NCBI GenBank assembly: GCA_018260615.1
Contig: JAGWDQ010000087.1
Span: 1 to 45,195, forward strand
DNA: 45,195 nt
Reading direction: 5' to 3'
Origin: Candidatus Altarchaeum sp.
GTDB taxonomy: Archaea; Altiarchaeota; Altiarchaeia; Altiarchaeales; Altiarchaeaceae
The translations under genes and the position numbers were made by a program. Under the pieces are notes generated by a model. It was not told the origin of the DNA. It ran no database searches and was given only the letters and a program-made list of their open reading frames with translations. How positions within the stretch are numbered: position 1 is the stretch's first letter; each line of letters begins with the position of its first letter. Of this stretch, positions 24,606 to 34,500 are shown piece after piece.

Positions 24606-26558
24606 ATGAGCGAAAGTCCTGTTATGTTTAAATCGGACTATGTAGTATGGAAAGCGGAGTATTTAATCACAAACGGACTTGGCGGATATGCTTCATCAAC
24701 AATTTTAAATTTAAACACGCGAAAATATCACGGATTGCTTGTCGCAAAGCACAATAATGAGAGATATGTTGTATTTTCATGTATTGATGAAAGGATAGAA
24801 ACTGACGGGAAAATTTATGAACTTGGGACTCATCACTATAAGAAGGATTATGATGCGAACAAAGAAGATATATTTCATCCGCAGGGGTTTAAATTTCCCG
24901 TTAAAAGTGATATTTCTCCGTTTCCGAAATTTTATTATCATATTGAAGATGAAGGTGTTGCGGTTGAAAAGGAAATTTTAATGCCTCATGGAAAAAATGC
25001 AGTTCTCGTTCATTATAAAATTAAAAATAAGTGTTCTCACCCTCGCAGTATAAAATTTTTTCTCTCGCCTCTGCTGAATATGAGAAATTTTCACAAAAAT
25101 TTACATTTATCTGATTTAAATGAAAACTTCATGACTGATGTCTCTGAAAATCAAAAACATGTTTTAGCTGGGCATAAAAATTTAAAGCTCAAATTTACAT
25201 CGGAATTAAACTTCTTAAAGAAAGAACACATATTATGGAACACATTTTACAGGGAAGAAAAAGAGCGCGGCTATGATTGTTTTGAGGATTTATATTGTCC
25301 GGGATATTTCTTTGATAAATTTAATGAAGGAGAAAAAGAGATTACAATCATAGCAACAACAGATGAAAATATAAAAATTGAAGAACTAAATTATGAAACA
25401 ATCAGAAGCAATGAAATTCTGCGTATAAAAAATCTGGCAAATTTAACCCGGAACAAAGGAGACAAAATTTTTCAAAACCTTTCAATATTAGCAGATAAAT
25501 TTATAATTAAACATACGGATGGTTATGGAATAATTGCCGGTTATCACTGGTTTGATGAATGGGGCAGAGACACGATGCTCTCAATTCCGGGATTATGCCT
25601 GACAACAGGACGGTATGAAATTGCAAAAGATATAATAAAGAGATGGTTAAATTTTCTCAAAGACGGATTAATTCCAAATTTTATTCCGGTAAATTATCCT
25701 TTTGAATGTCCGAACAATTCAAGTGACGCATCACTTTGGCTTTTTAATGCGGTATATCATTACTACATTTATACAAAAGATGTAAAATTTATTGAAGAAA
25801 TCCATCAAAAATTGTGCGAAATCACTGAAGGTTATATTCATGGAAATTCTACATGTAAAATGGATGCCGACTGCTTAATTATTTCAAATCCGCAAACAAC
25901 ATGGATGGATACGAAATGGACAAAGCGGGAAGGAAAATGTGTTGAGATAAATGCCTTGTGGTTTAATGCGTTAAGTATATTGAAATTTTTCGGAAAATTG
26001 CTTAATAAAAAATTTATCTACGAAGAAATTTTAGAGAATGTGAAGAGAAATTTTGAAATTTTCTGGAATGTAGAAAAGCAATGTCTTTATGATGTAATTT
26101 CTGATAATAAGATGGATGAATCCATAAGACCAAACCAGATTTTTGCAACAGGTCTGCCTTTTAATGTTATTGACAATGAAAGAGGAAGAAAAATTTTCAA
26201 TGTGGTTTTTGAGGAGTTATATACTCCTTATGGATTGAGGACATTAAGTAAGAAAGATGAGAATTACATAGGAATTTATGAAGGAAATGAAGAAAACAGG
26301 GATAAGGCATATCATAACGGAACCGTATGGCCGTTTTTGACGGGAAGTTTTATAGATGCATATCTAAAGATAAATAATTATTCAGTTGAAAGCAAGCAGA
26401 ACGCAATGAAATTTTTAACTCCTCTTTTGGAATATTCCGAAAAATTTGGAACAATTCCGGAAATTTTTGACGGCGATTTTCCTCATAACCCGAGGGGATG
26501 TATTGCACAGGCGTGGAGCGTTGCAGAGATTTTAAGAGCGTATTCTTTGCTGATTTAA
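24606..26558 (+). CDS. Amylo-alpha-1,6-glucosidase (archaeal/bacterial glycogen debranching enzyme)
   Basis: Glycogen or starch debranching enzyme of 650 aa. The N-terminal GDE_N domain starts with the typical WLITNGLGGYASST-like segment, here YLITNGLGGYASST, and TRKYHGLLVA. The GH133-like (alpha/alpha)6 catalytic domain contains GYHWFDEWGRDT (D317, E318, D322) and NGTVWPFLTG near residue 562. The C-terminus EIFDGDFPHNPRGCIAQAWS is conserved. It suggests storage polysaccharide use. A decayed copy of the last ~120 bp lies 308 bp downstream. The gene is alone in its direction, with no other glycogen gene adjacent. Confidence 0.93.
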   Translation: MSESPVMFKSDYVVWKAEYLITNGLGGYASSTILNLNTRKYHGLLVAKHNNERYVVFSCIDERIETDGKIYELGTHHYKKDYDANKEDIFHPQGFKFPVKSDISPFPKFYYHIEDEGVAVEKEILMPHGKNAVLVHYKIKNKCSHPRSIKFFLSPLLNMRNFHKNLHLSDLNENFMTDVSENQKHVLAGHKNLKLKFTSELNFLKKEHILWNTFYREEKERGYDCFEDLYCPGYFFDKFNEGEKEITIIATTDENIKIEELNYETIRSNEILRIKNLANLTRNKGDKIFQNLSILADKFIIKHTDGYGIIAGYHWFDEWGRDTMLSIPGLCLTTGRYEIAKDIIKRWLNFLKDGLIPNFIPVNYPFECPNNSSDASLWLFNAVYHYYIYTKDVKFIEEIHQKLCEITEGYIHGNSTCKMDADCLIISNPQTTWMDTKWTKREGKCVEINALWFNALSILKFFGKLLNKKFIYEEILENVKRNFEIFWNVEKQCLYDVISDNKMDESIRPNQIFATGLPFNVIDNERGRKIFNVVFEELYTPYGLRTLSKKDENYIGIYEGNEENRDKAYHNGTVWPFLTGSFIDAYLKINNYSVESKQNAMKFLTPLLEYSEKFGTIPEIFDGDFPHNPRGCIAQAWSVAEILRAYSLLI

Positions 26559-26690
26559 AACTTACCAACTCTGTCGGTAGGTTTTTATTTAACTTACCGA
26601 TGAACCAATGGATTTGTAGAAAACAATTATTAGAATATACAGAAAAATTTAAAAAAATCAGAAGAATACTCACACAATAACCTCGCTGTT

Positions 26691-26772
26691 CACCTCGCTG
26701 TTGCTCGGAGATTTTCAAAACTTCGCGTTTTGAAAATGCTCGGAGATTTTCAAAACCTTTGGGTTTTGAAAA
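26691..26772. repeat. Paired palindromes of the dispersed family
   Basis: CACCTCGCTGTTGCTCGGAG is followed by ATTTTCAAAAC-N5-GTTTTGAAAAT (26711-26737). TGCTCGGAG then repeats, followed by TTTTCAAAACC-N4-GGTTTTGAAAA (26747-26772). The unit is duplicated in tandem with a changed loop. Confidence 0.65.
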
Positions 26773-26866
26773 AGCCACAAAGTCACCAGGTTACAGAATA
26801 TAACTCCTTTGTGTCTCTGTGTCTTGGTGTGAGGGACCAAAAATAAAACGAACTTTCCCGTACTAT

Positions 26867-26986
26867 AAAAAATTCGGTACAATTCCGGAAATTTTTGACT
26901 GGGACTTTCCGCATAACCCGAGAGGATGTATTGCAATAGGCGTGGAGTGTTATGGAAGTTTTAAGGGCGTATTCTTTGGCAATTAA
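26867..26986 (+). pseudogene. Decayed copy of debranching enzyme 3' end
   Basis: About 120 bp resemble 26439-26558, reading KFGTIPEIFDWDFPHNPRG in frame. A one-base insertion then shifts the frame in the GCIAQAWS region; the end still matches as GCGTATTCTTTG and a TAA. Roughly 15-20 substitutions separate it from the intact copy, so it is an older duplicate or comes from a paralogue. Confidence 0.85.
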
Positions 26987-27038
26987 GATTTTGTTGATTT
27001 CCTCTATAAATCTTTTGATTTTTATTTTTTTGTGTGCA

Positions 27039-27080
27039 ATTTTAAACTTGTTTAAAATACACGAACGGAGTGAGCGTATA
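27039..27080 (-). repeat. Reversed two-part palindromic element
   Basis: ATTTTAAAC-TT-GTTTAAAAT (27039-27058) is followed by ACACGAACGGAGTGAGCGTA. On the minus strand this has the same order as the elements before dcd and ksgA. Confidence 0.55.
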
Positions 27081-27265
27081 ACTAATTATTTTATGAAAGT
27101 TTATTTAGAATGTATATAAAACAAAATAATAAAGTTGGCAAATATAAATTTATTTACTATTGGGAATATAAAAGAATATGCCAAATTTAATTTTGCGTGC
27201 AATATAGAATTGTCATTTAGTTAATTTGGTGCAATTTCTTAAACTTAATTTCCCTGCACATTCTT

Positions 27266-27294
27266 TCCTCCGTAGCACAAGGATGTGCGGAGGA
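27266..27294 (-). terminator. GC-rich hairpin downstream of ABC operon
   Basis: TCCTCC-GTA-GCAC facing GTGC-GGAGGA lies 10 bp past the ATPase stop in the direction of transcription. It is unusually GC-rich for the region. There is no strong U run, so a terminator is only likely. Confidence 0.4.
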
Positions 27295-27304
27295 TGTATT
27301 CAAA

Positions 27305-29029
27305 TTATCCTTTCTCAATTTTGAAAAGTTTATTATCTTCTGACAATTCTAAAATAAAATATTCTTGTTTATTTAATTCATCCGGCAATTTATCCTTTAA
27401 GATTGACGCCACAAACTGAATATTGCTTTTATTAGCGAGTTCAGCGATTTTAATAAGCTGATTATCGTGCATAAGTTCTTTTTTATCATTAAGAATAAAA
27501 TGCATACAAGGCATATTCTCTTCATCTGCAAAAAATACATAAGCAATATCAAAGGATGAAATTTCACCTTGTTTTTTACCTGATGCAACATTAGGTCCAT
27601 AAGGTACGAAAGTGCTAAATTTATATAGTTGCTGACCTTTTGAATTTGGTACTATGCTATATTGTAATGCATATTTTTCATCATATAATAATTCTGAAAA
27701 GGACGCAAAATGTTTATTAAATTTATTGCACTGCATCTTTATAGTATTTTCAAACTCATTAGAAAAAAGTTCTTCATTTATGGAACTCAACCTTTTATGG
27801 TACTCCTTTAAGTTATTGTCAACTTCATTTAATTGCTCTATTATATTTTTATATTCTCCTTTTAATACATTTTTTTGACTTATTTCAGAAATTAGTTTTT
27901 CTAATTCTTCATAAGTATCACTCTTTGATATAATAGAAGTTAGAATAGATTCTTCTTTTAATAAAGATTTCAGGTTGTTGTTTTTTTCCCTAATTTTTGA
28001 TTCAAGTTGGGGTAGTTCCTTCGTGATAAACTTCACTTTTTCAGATAACATCTGATTATGGTATTTTACCAATTCTTCAAATGATTTCTGTAATTTTCCC
28101 AAGCTACTTGTTGCTTGTTCATAAATTTGCCTCAACTGTTGCATATCAATATTTGATTTACTTGATTCTAACTCTTTTTTAGCTTCCAATATTAAATCTT
28201 TTCTTATATTCAATTTACTTATCTCAGAACTTAACTTACTAATTGTGTATTTAACATTATTCAAATTATCCAAATCAGTTTCAAAATTTTCATTTATATT
28301 TAGGTTTGACTTTTTCTTGTTTAATTCTTCAATCTCCCGTTCAATTAATGACAAGGTTGTCTCATATGCGGACTTTGTTTGATCTTTCTCTAATCTTTTT
28401 TTAAAAATATCTTCCTGCTTGATCTTTCCTATAATTTCTTGCTTGATACTACCTTTTGTAAAATCGCAACCAAGTAAAAAAAGATGTAAGGTCTCATACT
28501 CGGCATCAGAGGTATATCTATCTAAAGTTCTTAATGTATTAATTAAACTCAAATCTTTATAACGAATGTTGTGAGAAATTATTTGTCTTAAAGTAGGTTT
28601 CTCTGCCTGATGTTCAGGATAAAATATTTCTTTCAGTTTTTGTTCAAATTCTTCCTCTGAAAAATAATCCCCATTAATTTTTCGGACAACTTTTTTGCCT
28701 CTGCTTATAAAATTGCGTTCTATTACAATTTTTTGCGCATTCTTATCATCAATATTTTCAGTTAAGCATAAAGTAATTAAAATCGCATTTTCAATTAGAT
28801 AATTTTTTACAATAGTATATTCTTGTTTTTTGTTTTCGGGATCTTCCCAAACAATTTTTTTATTTGCACCAAAGCAGAAATCTATTAATTTCAAAACAGT
28901 TGTTTTTCCAACACTGTTTCCTGTAATTTGTCCAATGCTCTCATCAACAATTAGATTAATGCCTTTTCTAAAGTTTATGGTGCGAATTACAGATGACCCC
29001 TTTGTAATTTTGAGATATTTTAAGAACAT
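27305..29029 (-). CDS. ABC-three-component (ABC-3C) ATPase, DUF2326/YydD-like
   Basis: Rad50/SMC-like ABC ATPase of 574 aa. Walker A is GNSVGKTT at 37-44, followed by LKLIDFCFG. A long coiled coil runs from about 200 to 420. The C-terminal half has SSFDIAYVFFADEENMPCMHFILND, the place of the signature and Walker B in this family. Such ATPases form ABC-three-component conflict systems with a small middle component and an effector, exactly the arrangement here. Its start overlaps the middle component by 10 bp. Expected role: DNA-bound or invader-triggered NTP-dependent control of the effector. Confidence 0.78.
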   Translation of the reverse strand: MFLKYLKITKGSSVIRTINFRKGINLIVDESIGQITGNSVGKTTVLKLIDFCFGANKKIVWEDPENKKQEYTIVKNYLIENAILITLCLTENIDDKNAQKIVIERNFISRGKKVVRKINGDYFSEEEFEQKLKEIFYPEHQAEKPTLRQIISHNIRYKDLSLINTLRTLDRYTSDAEYETLHLFLLGCDFTKGSIKQEIIGKIKQEDIFKKRLEKDQTKSAYETTLSLIEREIEELNKKKSNLNINENFETDLDNLNNVKYTISKLSSEISKLNIRKDLILEAKKELESSKSNIDMQQLRQIYEQATSSLGKLQKSFEELVKYHNQMLSEKVKFITKELPQLESKIREKNNNLKSLLKEESILTSIISKSDTYEELEKLISEISQKNVLKGEYKNIIEQLNEVDNNLKEYHKRLSSINEELFSNEFENTIKMQCNKFNKHFASFSELLYDEKYALQYSIVPNSKGQQLYKFSTFVPYGPNVASGKKQGEISSFDIAYVFFADEENMPCMHFILNDKKELMHDNQLIKIAELANKSNIQFVASILKDKLPDELNKQEYFILELSEDNKLFKIEKG

Positions 29030-29244
29030 AGTTTTATTCTCCCATTAATAAGTTCAGCAATGTTTGCAAGATATAACCAATCTATACAAAGGATAAAAAC
29101 AGGAAAAGACATATTTCTAATCTTTTTCACTTCTTGATATAAATCTATCAGATCAAGCTTATTTTTGTTCTGTAATATTTGAATCAAAAATGCTCCATTG
29201 TAATAGATGCTATTTTCAGGATGTATATTATCAGGAAGTAGCAT
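29020..29244 (-). CDS. ABC-3C middle component
   Basis: Small protein of 74 aa. I chose ATG 29244, which starts MLLPDNIHPENSIYYNG and gives a 14-bp overlap with the upstream gene; a longer frame up to 29292 is less likely. The pattern LLPDNIHP...LDLIDLYQEV...FILCIDWLYLANIAELI resembles the middle components of ABC-three-component systems, small helical proteins that link the ATPase to the effector. It overlaps both neighbours, so the three genes form one unit. Confidence 0.65.
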   Translation of the reverse strand: MLLPDNIHPENSIYYNGAFLIQILQNKNKLDLIDLYQEVKKIRNMSFPVFILCIDWLYLANIAELINGRIKLCS

Positions 29245-30196
29245 AATTGTACTCCTCCGGATTTTCAAATATTTTACAACGGACAAATGCATCTACAACA
29301 AGAATATCAACACATAATTCTAATTCATCAATTGGTATTTGCTCAAAATTGGAACTGTTTAACACTTTATTCTTAACACTATCAATGACTGATAAAAAAA
29401 TAGAGTCAGCGTCTTTATCTTTGAATTTTAAATACTCTCGTTTAATTGAAGCAAGTACTGAATTGCTTTTGTTTACGCCTCTATTATCAAATTCGGTATA
29501 TTTCTCATCTACTTTCCGGTAATACACACAATACTCTTTGATAGTATCTCTTGCATTTTTTAATTCATTAAAGGTAATTTTCCTTTCTATTTCAAAAATG
29601 TTTTCAATGTTGGTTTGGTTTGCTTCATCCCACTGCTCTTCCGATAAAATATTTATTATTGTTGCCAAATTGCTATCAAGTTTAACTATGTCAACATCTT
29701 CACCAAGTTCCTTCTTAATATACTCATAAATTGCTTTAATTTCATCAATATTTTTAATGCGAATCTCATTTAGAATTTTAACCTTATCATATATGTCCTG
29801 AGCAGGTGTGAAATTTATTTGATATGGATTTGCATAATTTTTTTGTCTTAAATCAGATGCATGTTTTGAGATTGAAATAAACTTAAAGGTGTATCCATTA
29901 TACTTTTTCATTATATCTTTACTTAATGCCGATTCAATTTTTTGTTTTGTACTTGTTGCTGATACTTGGATGAGAATTTTGTTTTTATCGTCAATTAAAT
30001 CAATAGCTTCAACATTTTGGTGTTTAATGTTTAAGTTCACTAATTCGTAACCATATACCAAGTTGAAAAAATGAACATAAAAATTTTCGGAATGGTTATG
30101 AATGTCAAAAAGATTCATTTTTCCTTTTGTTTCAATTCTTGTCGACAAAGTATTAAGTTTTTCTTCAATATAATCAAAGTATTTATTTCTATTCAT
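29231..30196 (-). CDS. SMEK-like/restriction-endonuclease-fold effector of ABC-3C system
   Basis: Protein of 321 aa. The N-terminal ~150 residues begin with NRNKYFDYIEEKLNTLSTRI and contain an endonuclease-like core: D66 in EAIDLIDD, Q77 in ILIQVSAT, and K84. This D-(Q)-K arrangement and the order match the SMEK-type N-terminal domain found in ABC-3C operons, as I remember it. The C-terminal half is helical and unknown. As first main gene of the operon it likely supplies the effector or sensor. Nuclease activity is inferred, not shown. Confidence 0.65.
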   Translation of the reverse strand: MNRNKYFDYIEEKLNTLSTRIETKGKMNLFDIHNHSENFYVHFFNLVYGYELVNLNIKHQNVEAIDLIDDKNKILIQVSATSTKQKIESALSKDIMKKYNGYTFKFISISKHASDLRQKNYANPYQINFTPAQDIYDKVKILNEIRIKNIDEIKAIYEYIKKELGEDVDIVKLDSNLATIINILSEEQWDEANQTNIENIFEIERKITFNELKNARDTIKEYCVYYRKVDEKYTEFDNRGVNKSNSVLASIKREYLKFKDKDADSIFLSVIDSVKNKVLNSSNFEQIPIDELELCVDILVVDAFVRCKIFENPEEYNYATS

Positions 30197-30368
30197 GCTT
30201 TTTTTCCATCACCGTTTCAAAAACTTCTAACCTTATCATTTGATGTCGCAGTGTATTCTCATCCCTAAGTTTTAGAGATGCCTGGGTAGGCTTTTTATTA
30301 ACGATGGAAGGAATCCACGAGTATTTTCCACCGGTCCCGCATTTGATTCCTAAGGACTGTAAGTTCAT
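30189..30368 (-). CDS. Possible small protein leading the ABC-3C operon
   Basis: Open frame of 59 aa from ATG 30368 whose end overlaps the SMEK-like gene start by 8 bp, which suggests translational coupling. It is basic, with KCGTGGKYSWIPSIVN near the start and LRHQMIRLEVFETVMEKK near the end. I recognise no family. It could be a regulator, an antitoxin or a chance frame; the upstream sequence to 30456 is AT-rich and likely holds promoters for this operon and for the divergent NFACT gene. Confidence 0.35.
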   Translation of the reverse strand: MNLQSLGIKCGTGGKYSWIPSIVNKKPTQASLKLRDENTLRHQMIRLEVFETVMEKKHE

Positions 30369-30456
30369 TTTCGTAAAATATAAATAAATAAACATTAAAC
30401 AAATTAAATTTTTAAATAAATTAAATTAAATACGATAATCCTATTACAATTTAAAA

Positions 30457-31317
30457 ATGGAACCTTTCAGAAAGACCTGCGGATTTGACTTTTACATTTT
30501 ATGCAGGAAACTCAAAGATGAAATTTCAAACGGACGCATTGAGAAAATTTATTATATCAAAAGAGAAGAGGGCTATGTCATTAAATTTGTGGTTCATAAA
30601 CAGGACAAAAAAATTTTCTTCATCACAAATAAAGGTGCATTTGTTCATGCTAATGCTCTTATTGAAAATCCGCAGATGCCGTCAACTTTTGCGATGGTTT
30701 TGAGGAAATATCTTGAGAATAAATTTATATCGGAGGTCTCGCAATGCAACAATGACAAAATTTTGTCTATAAAGACCACCAACCACATAATTTATCTTGA
30801 ATTTTTTGGCAGCGGAAATGTTGTGTTATGCGATAACGGGAATAAGATAATAGATGCATTGGTTAAGAGAGAATGGAAAGGCAGGGCAATAAAGCCGGGA
30901 GAAATTTATAAATTTCCGGAAAACATACAGGGCGAGATGGCTAAAATGTTGAAAATGTTTTTCGGGGCATATTATCCGAGCGTAAAGGATGTTGAATTTG
31001 AGGAAGGTGTTAAAATTTTAGAGAATAAGGAAGGCGAAATTTTGGAAATGTTTAAAAATTTAATTGAGGGCAATTTACGCAGGGATTATGAAAATGAGAA
31101 AATAGAGAAGGACTTAAAAAAACTGGAATTTGTCGCTGAACAGCAACGAAAAAGGACAGAAGAACTTGGCGAGGAAGCATTAGCATACATAAAAACAGGC
31201 GACGAAATTTATCAGAATTTTAACATTATTGAGGAAATTTTAGAGAATGCAAAAAATAAAAGACCTGATAGCAGGATAAAGAGGATTGAAGGAACTAATG
31301 TTGTTGTTGAAATTTAA
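30457..31317 (+). CDS. NFACT-N domain protein, truncated Rqc2/NEMF homologue
   Basis: Homologue of the N-terminal domain of NFACT proteins (Rqc2/NEMF/FbpA), which bind stalled 50S subunits and recruit tRNA-Ala for C-terminal tailing. The MutM-like N-domain is clear, with STFAMVLRKYLENK at about 74-87. The start of the coiled coil follows (AEQQRKRTEELGEEALAYI, then GDEIYQNFNIIEEIL). The protein then ends at 286 aa, whereas archaeal members are about 600-700 aa with a second coiled-coil arm and an NFACT-R domain. The 210 bp downstream hold no NFACT-R sequence. It may be a split or shortened form. Confidence 0.8.
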   Translation: MEPFRKTCGFDFYILCRKLKDEISNGRIEKIYYIKREEGYVIKFVVHKQDKKIFFITNKGAFVHANALIENPQMPSTFAMVLRKYLENKFISEVSQCNNDKILSIKTTNHIIYLEFFGSGNVVLCDNGNKIIDALVKREWKGRAIKPGEIYKFPENIQGEMAKMLKMFFGAYYPSVKDVEFEEGVKILENKEGEILEMFKNLIEGNLRRDYENEKIEKDLKKLEFVAEQQRKRTEELGEEALAYIKTGDEIYQNFNIIEEILENAKNKRPDSRIKRIEGTNVVVEI

Positions 31318-31527
31318 ATTTTTCTCGCATAAAAACACAATCACATCATTTCATTCGGAGATTTTAAAAAGGCAGAGAAATATAAAATTTTTTCCGATTT
31401 CATTTTCAAATCTCTGCGAAAATTCCATTATTCTTTAAAGTTTTATGTTTCCTTTCTAATTTTTAATTAATTTCTAAACTTAATTTCTAAACTTAAATTT
31501 AAATTTTCAAATTTATACCTAATCAAA

Positions 31528-34500
31528 ATGACACGGCAAGTTTTTGTCAGGAAAAGCGACAAAATGGAGAAATTTAATGATGACAAAATTATCAATTCGC
31601 TTTTAAATGTAGGACTACAGGCATCGTTAGCAGTAAGCATAGCAACTGAAATTTTTGAGGAAATAAAAAATAATGTATCAGACCACGAAATAGAAATTTC
31701 AAGCAAGGAAATCAGAGCAAAGGTCTATGAAAAATTAAAGGACACCGATAATAATCTTGCCGATAAATATCTCAAAGGAAATACAACAAAGGTTAGAACT
31801 TCTTTATCTACCTTTGAGGATTTTGATGCGAATAAAATCACGAGGTCGCTTATTGAAGAAACAGATATTGATGAAAAAATTGCCGAAAGAATATCAAAAA
31901 ATGTTAAAAAACAAATGGGAAAGTTAAATCCGGAATTTGTTACAGCTCCTTTAATAAGAGAAATGGTTTGTGTTGAATTATTAAAAGGTGGCTTTGAAAA
32001 TGAAAGAAAATTATACACACGATTAGGTATGCCGGTTTATGATGTTACCTTTCTTATTGAGCATGGAAGCAAGGAGAATGCAAATTTGCAGTTTAATCCG
32101 GAATCTTTACCTTATGATGAAAAGGTTCTTGTTGGTATAAATGGAAAAATTAGGTCTGAAAAAATAGGAAAAATTGTTGAAGATGTCATCTCAAAATATG
32201 AAAATAAGAAAACAATTAGTCAGAATGGCAGGAGTGAAATTGTGGAGACTGATGCAGGCATTTCTGTTTTTTCCTTTGATGAAAATTTTAAGGTGCGTGA
32301 ATTTCCCGTTAAGGCATTCATAAAAAATAAGCCCGATGAGATTTTTGAAGTTAAATTTTCTCATGGAAAGTCAGTGAGGATAACAAAAAACCACAACCTT
32401 TTTTTTCTGATAAACGGTTCTGTTACTTCTGTTCCTTTATCCGAATTTAAAATTAGCGATAAAATTTTAGTTCCGCGAAAAATAGAGCGGGCAAAAATAC
32501 AAAAATTTATAAACGGGTATGAAAATCTTGTAAAGTCGGAATTTATCAATGATAAAGAGATACTTCTTTTCGGAAGACCAATAGACAGGTTTATAGAGAA
32601 AAACAACACGAATCCGATAAAAAAATTTGGAAAAAATTGTTTAACGCTCAAGACCCTGAAAGAACTTAAATTTGAGCCGGAAGAAGAGGAAATAAAGGAC
32701 TTAAGTTGTATAACTCACAATTCCTTTAAAACAACACCTCCATTAAGGGTTTATTATGAAATGAATGAGGATTTAGGTGCATGGTTTGGACTTATGCTTA
32801 GCGAAGGTCACTTTGGAACAACATTATTTTTTTCCAACAAAGATAAGTCACTTCACGAAAAATTCAAAAGATGTACTAAGTCCGTTTTTAAAGGGATGTC
32901 ATTAAGAGAAAGCAAAAAGAACAAAGGTTGCTATAATACGATTTTAGGTTCCACAGCGACCGCGAAAATTATTCCTGCCATTTTTGATGTCATAGACGGA
33001 AATGAGAAAAAAATTCCGGATTATATGTTTAACGCACCTTTATCTTTCATAAAAGAATTTATAAAAGCGTATCATGAAGGGGATGGAGAAAAAGGGAGAA
33101 TGAGAATAACAACCACAAATGAAGATATAAAGGGCATACTCACATATTTTTTCCTGGTGCTTGGTGAAGTTGTTGGTTCTTGCGAGCGCGAATTTAAAAA
33201 TCCAAAGTGGAAAAAAGCTTATGATATTGAAATTGCTAACGGGAAATCATCTCTTGATGTCTCAAAGTCCCTGGGAATTCCTATAAACAAGTATGAGAAA
33301 AAATCCAAAGGGTATGAATATATGTGCGGCGACATTGTAAAGCAAACAGTTGAACTTATCGAAAATCAGACAAATCAGGTCAACACAGATATTTATAAAT
33401 TTAGAAACATTTCTAACATCATCACGGAGAATATTTTGCGAAGATTTATAGAAAAAGCAAACATCATCCTGAAGAATAACAGGACATTTGTGCTTTTAGA
33501 GATGTTTGGAGAAAGTGAAATAAAAAGACAGGATGTATCAAAAATTTCTGGTTTAAATGGGACAGCTGCAAAAGAATATTTAAAACGGCTTTGCGAGAGG
33601 GGCATGGCTATTGAAAAGGAAAATTATTTTTCAAAAATAAAATTTGAAACGCATGCCATTAAAAAATTTAAGAAAATAAAAGAAAATTTAGCTCTGCTCG
33701 AAAAAATTTTAAATAGTGATATTGCTTTGGTCTCAATAAAAAGTATAAAAAAAGCCGGGTTTGAACCAACTTATGACATGAGTATTGATAGTGAGACAGA
33801 AAACTTTATTGCCGGAAACGGTTGCGTATTTGTTCATAATACAATCCATAAATTAATGGCCGACCAGATAAGCAAAGAATATTCTTTAATTAAGGTTTTG
33901 CCTTTGGATTTGGCAGATGCGCACATGAACGGGGAAATACATATACACGATTTAGATTATTTCGCGCTCAGGCCGTTTTGTTTCAGTCACGACATCAGGT
34001 TTTTCCTTAAACACGGATTAAAAGTAGATGGTGTAGGAAATCATACCGCTGTTGCAGGACCGTCAAAAAAGCCGGATGTTGCATTTTTACACGCTGCAAA
34101 GGTTTTGGCGTCTGCTCAAGTTAACTGCGCGGGCGGTCAGGGATTTTCTTATTTTAACACTTTTCTGGCACCTTATGTTAGCGGATTGCCTTATGAAAAG
34201 GTTAAACAGTTAGCACAGATGTTTATTTATGAGATGTCAATGATGTATGTGGCGAGAGGGGGGCAGTCGATTCACTATGATGATTTTATTTGGATAAAAA
34301 AAGATGAAAAATTAAAGTCGGTAAAAATTGGTGAATTTGTAGATAAAGTTTTAGAAAGCGGAAATCCTGTAAAAAATGATGGAATGGAAATTTTGAGATT
34401 GAAAGATGATACAAAAACGGTGTCTCTTGACCTAAAAACTATGAAATTTAAGGAGTTTAACATTACGGCTGTCTCAAGACATAAGCCAAAAAAAGATATA

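Larger units (their letters stand above)
26559..27304. other. Repeat and debris region between debranching enzyme and ABC operon
   Basis: This 746-bp gap holds two ATTTTCAAAAC hairpins, a stretch rich in CTTTGTGTCTCTGTG-type sequence (about 26775-26835), the decayed 3' copy of the debranching gene, a reversed two-part palindromic element, and a GC-rich hairpin near the end of the ABC operon. Short open frames here have no protein character. I see no intact gene. Confidence 0.8.

Noticed and set aside
26350..26936. Small frames around the end of the debranching enzyme gene
   Set aside because: They run through hairpins and the decayed gene copy, and their translations consist of palindrome sequence.
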